Origin: Acidimicrobiales bacterium
GTDB taxonomy: Bacteria > Actinomycetota > Acidimicrobiia > Acidimicrobiales > Aldehydirespiratoraceae
Assembly (NCBI GenBank): GCA_041394245.1
Contig: JAWKIR010000002.1
Span: 1,798,001-1,862,000 of the forward strand
Length of the DNA: 64,000 nucleotides
Direction: 5' to 3'
Part shown: positions 43,257-52,229 of the stretch, one piece after another
How positions within the stretch are numbered: position 1 is the first letter of the stretch
Layout of the letters: each line of letters begins with the position of its first letter
The notes under the pieces: model-generated
Told to the model about the DNA's origin: nothing
Databases searched by the model: none
The model's input: the letters and a program-made list of their open reading frames with translations, nothing else
Program-made: the position numbers and the translations under genes

Positions 43257-43817
43257 GAGGCCGGCGAGGAAGGCACCGACGACGCTGATGATCTCGTCGT
43301 CGAACGCCGGCTTCGGATCGTGGCGTTGGCCCTCGAGCCAGTGGACCTGCGTCGGACCGGCGATCGCTCCGATGTGCGCGTCGAGCTCCTCGGGAGTCCC
43401 GAACGGATCGCGGTCGCCGTTGACGAAGAGCGTCGGCACGGCAATGTCGGGGAAGTGGTCGATCCGGAGCTTCTCGGGCTTTCCCACCGGGTGCAGGGGA
43501 TAGCTGAGCAGCACCAGGCCGCTCGCCGCGAGACCTTCCGCGATGGCCATCGAGCAGATGCGTCCGCCCATGGAACGCCCGGCGAACGCGATGCGGTCGG
43601 GGTCGATCCGCATCTCTTCGGCCATCACGGCGACCTCGGTCCGAACCGCGTCGATGAGCTTGGGCGCACGGTCAGGGGCGCGGCGGCCCTCCCTGCGGTA
43701 GGGGAAGTCCATCCGTCGAACGGGAAGCTCGAGCCGGTCCTCCATGGCGACGAGCAGGCGATGCGAGGAATCGCCGCCGGCGCCGTGGGTCAGCAGGAGC
43801 GCCGACGGAGCAACCAT
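43254..43817 (-). CDS. Small alpha/beta hydrolase (KANL3/Tex30-like)
   Basis: The 187-residue protein has LLLTHGAGGDSSH, the nucleophile elbow AGRSMGGRICS (Ser in RSMGG), FVNGDRDPFG carrying the acid and a C-terminal GQRHDPKP with the His. This matches the dienelactone-hydrolase-like KANL3/Tex30 group of unknown substrate. Its ATG overlaps the stop of the J-domain gene by one base (TGATG). Confidence 0.75.
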   Translation of the reverse strand: MVAPSALLLTHGAGGDSSHRLLVAMEDRLELPVRRMDFPYRREGRRAPDRAPKLIDAVRTEVAVMAEEMRIDPDRIAFAGRSMGGRICSMAIAEGLAASGLVLLSYPLHPVGKPEKLRIDHFPDIAVPTLFVNGDRDPFGTPEELDAHIGAIAGPTQVHWLEGQRHDPKPAFDDEIISVVGAFLAGL

Positions 43818-44527
43818 CAGCGGGCGAGCAGGATCCGGCGAGCCTCGCCGATGTCGGCGATCCGCTGCGCCGCCTTGTCGCCGGCGCCGCCATGGTCGGG
43901 GTGCGCGGCGAGCAGCGCATCGCGGTAGCCCCGCTGGACGGCCCCCTTCGGAGGCGGGGTGTCGTGGGCGCTGAGCCCCAAGACGCCCATCGCCCAGCCG
44001 ACGGGGTCGGCCATCGCACTCGACGAGAGCGCGACGTTGCCGCGACCGGCGAGATGGGCCAGCAGGGCCGGCCCGATGTCGCCCGTCCACGCGAGACCAC
44101 GGCGCACCGAAGCGAGCACGTCGCCCCGGAACGCGGGCGGAAGCTGCCCGGCGGCGTAGACCGCACCGAGCACCTGCTGCGACGGCGCCCCTTTCTGGGT
44201 CGTGAACTGGAGACGCATCGCGTCGGTCTCATCGTCGCGGTGGAGCCGATGGGGACTGTTGGTCAACCCGACCCGGTCGTCCTGGAAGCGGTGGCGGAGC
44301 CGGGGCTGCGGGATGCGGCGACCGGCCTCGAGCTCATGGGTGAGCGCCACGATGTCGGGCAGGTCGTCGGGATCGAGATCCATCGCGAAGCGAGCGGCGA
44401 TGCCGCCCAGCAGGAGCCCGGCGAAACCGGGCGGGGGATCGCATGGCAACAGGCTGTTGCCGATCGCGACACGTCGCGTGGGCGCGATCGGCCGCGAGTG
44501 GTACACCTCGATCTCGGCCAACAGCAT
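43817..44527 (-). CDS. J-domain-containing protein
   Basis: The 236-residue protein ends in a short J-domain-like segment (GYRDALLAAHPDHGGAGDKAAQRIADIGEARRILL) with the diagnostic HPD near residue 207, placed at the extreme C-terminus. The first 190 residues resemble no domain I recognise; one part is rich in Gly/Ala helices (GAVYAAGQLPPAFRGDVLASV). The HPD suggests it stimulates an Hsp70. The ATG at 44527 has TAGCTT 6 bases upstream; a GTG one codon earlier is possible. Confidence 0.65.
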   Translation of the reverse strand: MLLAEIEVYHSRPIAPTRRVAIGNSLLPCDPPPGFAGLLLGGIAARFAMDLDPDDLPDIVALTHELEAGRRIPQPRLRHRFQDDRVGLTNSPHRLHRDDETDAMRLQFTTQKGAPSQQVLGAVYAAGQLPPAFRGDVLASVRRGLAWTGDIGPALLAHLAGRGNVALSSSAMADPVGWAMGVLGLSAHDTPPPKGAVQRGYRDALLAAHPDHGGAGDKAAQRIADIGEARRILLAR

Positions 44528-44533
44528 CACCCG

Positions 44534-44539
44534 AAGCTA
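44534..44539 (-). promoter_or_regulatory. -10 hexamer TAGCTT of the J-domain operon
   Basis: TAGCTT ends 6 bases before the ATG at 44527. Confidence 0.4.
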
Positions 44540-44580
44540 CCGCGACGCGGGGTTCGACCGGACCTCGGAACAGCTGAACG

Positions 44581-45399
44581 TCAGATCAGCAGTTGCAGTG
44601 TGTCGCGCAGCTTCAGGGAATGGTCCGAGATGTCCTCGTCGGCCGACTCCTCGTCCTCGATCAGGTCGCAGAGGTCGGCCGCCGCGTCGCGCAGCGACGC
44701 CCAGGTGGTCGCCGCGAAGCCGAACGGGGTGGCGGTTGCCTCGAGCCGCCTCCCGTGTTCGAGGACTCCCAGCACCCCTCTGGAGTCGTGGACATCGCGT
44801 CGGAGACGATCGGTGGCCTCGAACAGCGCGCTCAGGAGATCGTTGGCTCCGAGATCGACGAGTTCCTCGAGGCCCTCGTCGGCGGACCGGGCCAGGAGTT
44901 CCTCGATGATGAGCTCCACCTGCTCCTCGTCGGCCTCGTGGCAGACGAGGTCACCGTCGACATCGAACTCGTGCGGCACGCCGACTGCGCCGAGACGTTC
45001 GGCGAGCAGGGCCTGGAGCTCACCGGACCATCCCTCCATCTCGAACGCCACTTGAGGTTCATCGGGGTCGAGTTCACGGGTGTCGGCCTGTTCGACCTCA
45101 TCGATCAAGGTGTCGACCTGCTCCTCGACCGACTCGTGGGCGAGCAGCGTCGTCCCCTGCCACGAGTGGACCACCCCGTCGGCGAGCAACAGCTGCTCCA
45201 GCATCGACCGCGACTCCGACGCCCATTCGTGGAGCTCGTACGCCAGCCATTCGCCACCTTCGTCGTCGTGGAGCACGAGCCCAACGTCATCCGCCTCGGG
45301 TTCGCCCCCGCCCTCGGCAGGATCCTCGGCAGGGGCCTCGGCGCTGCTCGGGGTCGGATCGTCTTTGCGGAATCGGTTTCGGAAAGCCACGCCCGTCAT
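44581..45399 (-). CDS. Hypothetical acidic protein with internal duplication
   Basis: I do not recognise this 272-residue family. After a charged, Pro/Glu-rich start (about 1-50), two similar units of about 53 residues occur. Residues 53-105 (AYELHEW, SMLEQLLLADGVVHSW, EEQVDTLIDEVEQA) and 118-170 (AFEMEGWSGELQALL, GAVGVPHEFD, EEQVELIIEELLAR) both read beta-helix-beta-helix. The C-terminal 100 residues are helical (LRDAAADLCDLIEDEE). The protein is strongly acidic and cytosolic. It is divergent from glpX, with 36 bases between the starts. Confidence 0.6.
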   Translation of the reverse strand: MTGVAFRNRFRKDDPTPSSAEAPAEDPAEGGGEPEADDVGLVLHDDEGGEWLAYELHEWASESRSMLEQLLLADGVVHSWQGTTLLAHESVEEQVDTLIDEVEQADTRELDPDEPQVAFEMEGWSGELQALLAERLGAVGVPHEFDVDGDLVCHEADEEQVELIIEELLARSADEGLEELVDLGANDLLSALFEATDRLRRDVHDSRGVLGVLEHGRRLEATATPFGFAATTWASLRDAAADLCDLIEDEESADEDISDHSLKLRDTLQLLI

Positions 45400-45421
45400 C
45401 CTCGCACGCGGTCCGGGCGGC

Positions 45422-45427
45422 TACCGT
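45422..45427 (+). promoter_or_regulatory. -10 hexamer TACCGT, leaderless glpX
   Basis: TACCGT ends 8 bases before the ATG at 45436. Confidence 0.45.
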
Positions 45428-45435
45428 TCCTGTTC

Positions 45436-46428
45436 ATGACGAACCAGGAAGTTCCGGATCGCAACCTCGCCCTCGAGCTCGTGCGGGTCACCGAAGCCGC
45501 GGCCATGGCCGCCTCCCGTTGGATGGGGCGCGGCGACAAGGAAGGCGCCGACGGTGCCGCCGTCGACGCGATGCGCGTCGTGCTCGGCACGGTCCCGATG
45601 GACGGCATCGTCGTCATCGGTGAGGGCGAGAAGGACGAAGCGCCGATGCTCTACAACGGCGAGCGCATCGGCGACGGCACTCCACCGCAGACCGACATCG
45701 CGGTCGACCCGATCGACGGCACCACGCTGACCGCGCTCGGGCGGGGCAACGCCATTGCGGTGATCGCGGTGGCGCCCCGCGGCACCATGTTCGACCCGGG
45801 TCCGTGCGTCTACATGGAGAAGATCGCCGTCGGCCCCGAGGCCGCTGGAGTGATCAGCATGGAGAAGTCCATCACCGAGAACCTCCAGGCAGTGGCCGAG
45901 GCCAAGAACGAGTCCGTTCGCGACCTCACCGCGGTCATCCTCGACCGCGATCGCCACGAGGAGATCATCGCCGAGGTCCGCACCGCAGGCGCCCGCATCC
46001 GCCTCATCCCCGACGGCGACGTCGCCGGGGCGATCTCCACCGCGTGGCCCGACTCGGGGGCCGACATCTTGTTCGGGATCGGAGGCACACCCGAAGGAGT
46101 GATCACCGCAGCGGCCCTGAAGTGCATGGGCGGCCAGCAGCTCGGACGGCTCTGGCCCCGCAACGAGCGCGAACGGGCCGATGCCATCGCTGCCGGCTAC
46201 GACCTCGAGCAGGTCCTCACCGTCGACGACCTCGTTCGCAGCAACGACTGCTTCTTCGCCGCCACCGGGATCACCGACGGCGACCTCCTGCAGGGCGTGC
46301 GCTTCGACAGCCGGGGCTGCCACACCGAGTCACTCGTGATGCGTTCGCGGTCGGGGACCGTCCGCAAGGTCGAGGCTCACCACAAGATCGACAAGCTGGG
46401 CGAGTTCAGCGCCGTCGACTACGGCTGA
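45436..46428 (+). CDS. glpX: Class II fructose-1,6-bisphosphatase
   Basis: The 330-residue GlpX enzyme has GEGEKDEAPMLYNGE and the lithium-sensitive phosphatase metal motif DPIDGTTL, then GIGGTPEGVITAAALKCMGG and the C-terminal RSRSGTVRKVEAHH. It makes fructose-6-P in gluconeogenesis and is the usual FBPase of actinobacteria. It is a single-gene unit, ending in a hairpin shared with the convergent hypothetical gene. Confidence 0.95.
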   Translation: MTNQEVPDRNLALELVRVTEAAAMAASRWMGRGDKEGADGAAVDAMRVVLGTVPMDGIVVIGEGEKDEAPMLYNGERIGDGTPPQTDIAVDPIDGTTLTALGRGNAIAVIAVAPRGTMFDPGPCVYMEKIAVGPEAAGVISMEKSITENLQAVAEAKNESVRDLTAVILDRDRHEEIIAEVRTAGARIRLIPDGDVAGAISTAWPDSGADILFGIGGTPEGVITAAALKCMGGQQLGRLWPRNERERADAIAAGYDLEQVLTVDDLVRSNDCFFAATGITDGDLLQGVRFDSRGCHTESLVMRSRSGTVRKVEAHHKIDKLGEFSAVDYG

Positions 46429-46446
46429 CGGGCACCGACCCGTTCA
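46426..46446. terminator. Hairpin spanning both stops of convergent genes
   Basis: TGACGGG (46426-46432) pairs with CCCGTTCA (46439-46446) with a one-base bulge. The arms contain the TGA of glpX and, on the other strand, the TGA of the 46444 gene. There is no T-run, so terminator activity is inferred from position only. Confidence 0.35.
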
Positions 46447-47280
46447 GGCGTCGACCGCGGCGCCGACGGCAGCGTCGTAGCGTTCGAGGAGGAGATCCGG
46501 GATCCCGCGCAACGGCGCCTGCAACCGGGCGGTCGCCGCTTCGACGAGCCGCTCGATCTCGGCTCGAGCCCGCTCGTAGCCCACCAGGGCGAACTCCTGG
46601 TGACGCCACGGCGCCTGCGCCGCCAACATCGACTGACGGTGGTTGACCCGCTCGGCGAAGGTCTCCGACCACTGCTGCGCTGCGTACTGCTGGTGGGCGT
46701 CGTCGCCGCCGGCATCGCGCAGATACGCGGTCTTGAGGCTCTCGACGTCGGCGGTCGCGCAGGCCCGCATCGCGTCCTCCCCGGCGGAGCGGGCCGCGGC
46801 GACGACGGTGTCGGTCGGAAGCACGCTCAGCATCTCGGCCATCTGGTGATGGAGTTCGACGCAGCGGGCGCCGACCGCCTCGGCGACGAGAACGCGCAAC
46901 CCGACGGGATCGGGGCCGGATTCGCCGGCCGCGTTGTCCACCAACGACTTCAGGTCCGCCTCGGCAACTTCCATCGTGGTGATGATGCGCTGCTCCAGCC
47001 ACTCCACGATCGCGGTGACGTTGTCACGCAGCGAACGGCTCTGCGGCTTGACGGTGGCCTCCCAGTAGGCGTCGGCATCGGCGAGTTCCGGGTATGGCAC
47101 CGATGAGGGGTCGTCGACGGCGCGCTGCACCTCGTCACGCAACGCGGCGAGGAACGCCGCCGTCGGACGGGCCGGTTCGAGCACCGCGGCGATTCGATCC
47201 CGCGCATCGTCGATGGCGGCCCGGAACTCGGTTGCCAGTGCGATCTCGGTCGCTCGAGCTTCTCTTTCGGCGGGGGACAT
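46444..47280 (-). CDS. Hypothetical helical protein
   Basis: I do not recognise this 278-residue protein. It is predicted almost fully helical and cytosolic (MSPAEREARATEIALATEF, LVAEAVGARCVELHHQMAEML, RHQEFALVGYERARAEIERLVEAATARLQ), with no membrane segment or catalytic motif. A good ribosome-binding site (GGGGAGG, 7 bases away) supports the ATG at 47280. It is divergent from PPK2 and converges on glpX. Confidence 0.6.
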   Translation of the reverse strand: MSPAEREARATEIALATEFRAAIDDARDRIAAVLEPARPTAAFLAALRDEVQRAVDDPSSVPYPELADADAYWEATVKPQSRSLRDNVTAIVEWLEQRIITTMEVAEADLKSLVDNAAGESGPDPVGLRVLVAEAVGARCVELHHQMAEMLSVLPTDTVVAAARSAGEDAMRACATADVESLKTAYLRDAGGDDAHQQYAAQQWSETFAERVNHRQSMLAAQAPWRHQEFALVGYERARAEIERLVEAATARLQAPLRGIPDLLLERYDAAVGAAVDA

Positions 47281-47318
47281 CCCCACACACCTCCCCTGGA
47301 CGGATTGGACTCCACTTC

Positions 47319-47324
47319 TACTGT
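47319..47324 (+). promoter_or_regulatory. -10 hexamer TACTGT upstream of PPK2
   Basis: TACTGT would start a transcript near 47332 with a leader of about 30 bases before the ATG at 47362. Confidence 0.3.
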
Positions 47325-47361
47325 CGGCACATCGGGGGCGAAGATCAAGCATGCTCTTCGG

Positions 47362-48165
47362 ATGGATCTCTCCCACTTCCGCGTCACCCCCGGCCAATCC
47401 GTCGACCTGAACGATTGGCGAACCGACGACGACGGAGGGTGGGACCGTGACGATGCCGAGGCGCGTACCGACGCCCTCAATGATCGCCTCGAACACCTCC
47501 AGGAGCTCCTCTACGCCGAAGGGAAGCACAAGGTCCTCGTGGTCATCCAGGCGACCGACACCGGCGGCAAGGACGGCACGATCCGTCACGTCTTCGACAA
47601 GGTCAACCCGCAGGGCGTGAAGGTCGCGTCGTTCAAGCGACCGACCGACGAAGAGTTGGGCCACGACTATCTGTGGCGGGTGCACCGACACACACCGAAG
47701 TCGGGCGAGCTCACCATCTTCAATCGCTCGCACTACGAAGACGTGCTGGTCGTACGGGTCCACGACATCGTCCCCGCCGCCCGATGGGAACGGCGCTACG
47801 GCCACATCAACAGTTTCGAGCAGCTGCTGGCCGACGAGGGCACCACGATCATCAAGCTGTTCCTCCACATCTCCAAGGACGAACAGCGCGAACGACTTCA
47901 GTCCCGCATCGACACGCCCGACAAGCACTGGAAGTTCGACGCAGGCGACCTGAAGGAACGTGAGCGCTGGGATGACTATCAGGAGGCATTCCGCGTGATG
48001 CTCGAACGGACCAGCACCTCCGACGCGCCCTGGTACGTGATCCCGGCCGACCGGAAGTGGTTCAGAAACCTGCTCGTGAGTGAGATCATCGTCGATGCGT
48101 TGGAACGCCTCGACATGACCTACCCGCGAGCCGAAGGGGACCTCGACGGACTGGTGATCGAGTGA
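47362..48165 (+). CDS. ppk2: Polyphosphate kinase 2 (PPK2 family)
   Basis: The 267-residue PPK2 domain protein has the Walker A region QATDTGGKDGTIRHVFDKVNPQGVKV, the conserved FKRPTDEELGHDYLWR and HTPKSGELTIFNRSHYEDVLVVRVH with Walker B, then the lid ERLQSRIDTPDKHWKF. It phosphorylates nucleotides with polyphosphate, or the reverse; class cannot be assigned with certainty. Its stop overlaps the GTG of the next gene (GTGA), pairing polyphosphate-nucleotide chemistry with a phosphoribosyltransferase. Confidence 0.92.
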   Translation: MDLSHFRVTPGQSVDLNDWRTDDDGGWDRDDAEARTDALNDRLEHLQELLYAEGKHKVLVVIQATDTGGKDGTIRHVFDKVNPQGVKVASFKRPTDEELGHDYLWRVHRHTPKSGELTIFNRSHYEDVLVVRVHDIVPAARWERRYGHINSFEQLLADEGTTIIKLFLHISKDEQRERLQSRIDTPDKHWKFDAGDLKERERWDDYQEAFRVMLERTSTSDAPWYVIPADRKWFRNLLVSEIIVDALERLDMTYPRAEGDLDGLVIE

Positions 48166-49127
48166 GTCGCGGGCTCCCTCGCGTCAGCTTCCGAGACGTC
48201 GGCCATCTCGATCTGGCGATCCAACGGTCACTGGCCGCCTTCCCTCCCGACATCGATCTGGTGGTCGGCATCCCGCGTTCGGGGATCCTCGCGGCCGGTC
48301 TCTTCGCGGTCCATCGAGGGATCCCGCTCGCCGACCTCCACGGCTTCCTGGAGGGGCGCGTGCTGACCGCCGGAGCACGGCTCGCCACCGCTGACCACGC
48401 GACGATCGACACTGCTCGTCGGATCCTGGTCCTCGACGACAGCGTCTTTTCCGGTTCGGCGATCGCGAAAGCCCGAGACCTCATCGATGCCGCCGGCCTC
48501 GGGGATCGAGTCGTCTACGGCGCCGTGTTCGTCGTGCCGTCCGCGACATCGCTCGTCGACATCCACTGTGAGATCGTGCCGCCGCCCCGCGTGTTCTCGT
48601 GGAACCTCATGAGCCACAGTGTGTTGGAGCGGTCGTGCCTCGACATCGACGGGGTGCTCTGTTTCGACCCCACCGACGAGGAGAACGACGACGGGCCGCG
48701 CTATCGAGAATTTCTGGAGAACGCGGCACCCCACATGCGGCCGAGCCGACGGGTGCATGCCCTGGTCACGTCACGGCTCGAGAAGTACCGACCCGAGACC
48801 GAAGCCTGGCTGGCGTGCCACGGCGTCGAATACGACGAACTCGTGATGCTCGACCTTCCCGACGCCGAGACGCGGCGCGCCCTCAACGGACACGCGGCGT
48901 TCAAGGCCGAGTTCTATGCGGCGAGTGACGCGATCCTCTTCATCGAGTCGAACGCCAAACAGGCGCACGAGATCGCCCGGCGCAGCCGAAAGCCGGCGCT
49001 GTGCACCGACGACGGCAGCTTCCACGACGGGCTGTCAGCCCCGGAACGAACGCTCCGACGCCAGACGCGCCGGGTCCGGATGCAGATGCGGCGGCTGAGG
49101 CGGCTCAGTCCGAGCCGGCGACCCTGA
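48162..49127 (+). CDS. Phosphoribosyltransferase-HAD-like fusion protein
   Basis: The 321-residue protein joins two domains. The N-terminal half is a type I phosphoribosyltransferase with the PRPP loop LVLDDSVFSGSAIAKA (about 89-104) and a GIPRSGILAAGL substrate loop. The C-terminal half begins CLDIDGVLCFDPT (Asp161, Asp163), a HAD phosphatase motif I, and has LVTSRLEKYRPETEAWL (motif II-like) and DAILFIESNAKQAHEIAR (motif III/IV-like). It ends in an Arg-rich tail. The pairing suggests making and dephosphorylating a ribosylated product, or salvage sensing. It is coupled to PPK2; its end overlaps atpC by 23 bases. Confidence 0.75.
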   Translation: MSRGLPRVSFRDVGHLDLAIQRSLAAFPPDIDLVVGIPRSGILAAGLFAVHRGIPLADLHGFLEGRVLTAGARLATADHATIDTARRILVLDDSVFSGSAIAKARDLIDAAGLGDRVVYGAVFVVPSATSLVDIHCEIVPPPRVFSWNLMSHSVLERSCLDIDGVLCFDPTDEENDDGPRYREFLENAAPHMRPSRRVHALVTSRLEKYRPETEAWLACHGVEYDELVMLDLPDAETRRALNGHAAFKAEFYAASDAILFIESNAKQAHEIARRSRKPALCTDDGSFHDGLSAPERTLRRQTRRVRMQMRRLRRLSPSRRP

Positions 49128-49496
49128 GGCGGAGTTCGGCTCGGCCGAGCGCCGCCGCGGCCGCAGCATCACCAGGATCGGCGTTGAGCGCCTGCTGGGC
49201 CCGATCACGAGCGGCTTCGGCGCGGGCGACATCGATCTGGTCGACCGATTCCGACACATCGGAGAGGATCGTCACCTGGTCGCCGCTCACCTGCACGAAG
49301 CCACGGTGGACGGCGAAGGTGTCGCGATCCCCGCCTTCCTTGATGACTTCGACCGACCAGACGGCGAGGGTGCCGATGAAGGGGACGTGCCCGGTCTGGA
49401 AGGCGATGTCGCCGCCGTCGACCGTGCGCGCGACGACCATCTCGGCTTCACCGGTGTAGGACACCGATTCAGGAGAGACGACCTCGACGGTGAACA

Positions 49497-49497
<1 letters not shown>
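49105..49497 (-). CDS. atpC: ATP synthase epsilon subunit
   Basis: The 130-residue epsilon has the beta-sandwich pattern FTVEVVSPESVSYTGEAEMVVARTVDG, FQTGHVPFIGTL, FAVHRGFVQVSGDQVTIL and a C-terminal helical pair with an extra Ala-rich stretch. It regulates rotation and couples the central stalk to the c-ring. Its ATG overlaps the atpD stop (TGATG). It is the last gene of the atp operon, converging with the PRT-HAD gene. Confidence 0.93.
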
Positions 49498-50945
<1,448 letters not shown>

Positions 50946-50964
50946 GTTGGGGTGGTGCTCCTGA

Positions 50965-52218
50965 TCAGGATTCCGGAGAGGGGTGGGTGTTGGCAAGGGT
51001 GAAGCCGGCGGCTTCGGCACGTTCGGCCGAGTCGAACCAGACTTCGGCCTTGGTCACGCTGTAGCTGCGACTGTCGGGCCGGTGGTAGAGCATCGAATCG
51101 GCGTTGCCCTTGATGGTGAACCCGGCCGGGGCCGAGTTGTCGGGCAGTGGCGCCGCCGAGCCGACGCCGTAGGGGCCCGGCTCGAGAACCGTGGTCGTCG
51201 AGCCGGCGTCGGCCACCGCCGGTGCCTGCGGGTACTCGTGACGTCCGTGGTCGCCACCGATGTGATCGGACGCGATGTGGCCGGTGTCGAGATGATGCAG
51301 GATCAGCTCGCCATTGGATTCCTTGTCGTCGCCGAGCGCCTCGGCGCCACCGACGATCTCCATGATCTCGGTGGTGATCGCCGCCTGACGCGCGGTGTTC
51401 ATCTCGCGCGACAGCTTGGTGATCAGCTCCTCGGCATTGTCGGTCGCCGACTTCATGGCCCGCTGCCGGTTGGCGTGCTCCGACGCCGCCGAATCCAGTA
51501 GGGCGCCGAACAGTCGGGCCTCGACATAGCGGGGAAGCAAGGCCTCGAGCACCGCTTCGGGCGACGGCTCGAACTCGAACGCGGCGGCCGCGGCGGCATC
51601 GCCCCCGCCCTTGGTGGCCACGGTCTCGGTGTCTTCGAGCGGGAGGAAGCGTCGGACGGAGACCTTCTGGGTGCCCATCGAGACGAACTCGGTGTAGATC
51701 AGTTCGACCTCGTCGACCTCGCCACTGATGAAGGCGTCGGCGACGTCTTCGGCGATGCGGCGGGCGTCTTCGTAGCCCGGGTTGTCGCTGAAGCCCTCGT
51801 AGGTGTGGTCGACCCGGTAGTTGCGGAAGCGGAAGTAGGTGTTGGCCTTCTTGCCGATGGCGAAGATCGAGTAGTCCTTGCCCTCGAGCCGGTGGGCCTC
51901 GATCTGACGCTCGCACGCCCGGATCGGGTTCGTGTTGTAGGCGCCGGCCAGACCACGATCGCCCGTCATGACGATGAAGCCGACCCGCTTGACGTCGTCG
52001 ACCTCGCGCAGGAGCGGGTGGCTCGCCTCGGCACCGCCGGCGGCGAGGTTCTCGATCACCGACGTGATCTGACGGGCATAGGGACGCGCCGCATCGGCCC
52101 GGTTCATGGCCTTGACGACGCGGGTCGCCGCGATCAGCTCCATGGCGCGCGTGATCTGCTTCGTCGTCTGGACGCTGCCGATCCGTCGCTTGAGCTCGCG
52201 CTCCTTACCACCGGGCAC
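50965..52218 (-). CDS. atpG: ATP synthase gamma subunit with C-terminal sunset-like domain
   Basis: Residues 1-295 are a normal gamma subunit (GGKERELKRRIGSVQTTKQITRAM at the start, ITTEIMEIVGGAEAL at the end of the rotor helix). About 120 further residues follow: a low-complexity His/Asp/Pro linker (296-362) and a compact module at 364-413 with PAGFTIKGNADSMLYH and AEVWFDSAERAEAAGF. That module matches the actinobacterial sunset domain attached to some ribosomal and membrane proteins. Canonical gammas are about 290-305 residues. It starts with GTG and lies 11 bases after atpA. Confidence 0.92.
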   Translation of the reverse strand: MPGGKERELKRRIGSVQTTKQITRAMELIAATRVVKAMNRADAARPYARQITSVIENLAAGGAEASHPLLREVDDVKRVGFIVMTGDRGLAGAYNTNPIRACERQIEAHRLEGKDYSIFAIGKKANTYFRFRNYRVDHTYEGFSDNPGYEDARRIAEDVADAFISGEVDEVELIYTEFVSMGTQKVSVRRFLPLEDTETVATKGGGDAAAAAAFEFEPSPEAVLEALLPRYVEARLFGALLDSAASEHANRQRAMKSATDNAEELITKLSREMNTARQAAITTEIMEIVGGAEALGDDKESNGELILHHLDTGHIASDHIGGDHGRHEYPQAPAVADAGSTTTVLEPGPYGVGSAAPLPDNSAPAGFTIKGNADSMLYHRPDSRSYSVTKAEVWFDSAERAEAAGFTLANTHPSPES

Positions 52219-52229
52219 GCTGCGCTACC

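Noticed and set aside
44593..46428. A single frame reading from the antisense of the duplicated-domain protein into glpX.
   Set aside because: The upstream half has no motif and antisense codon character; glpX starts at 45436 after a good -10.
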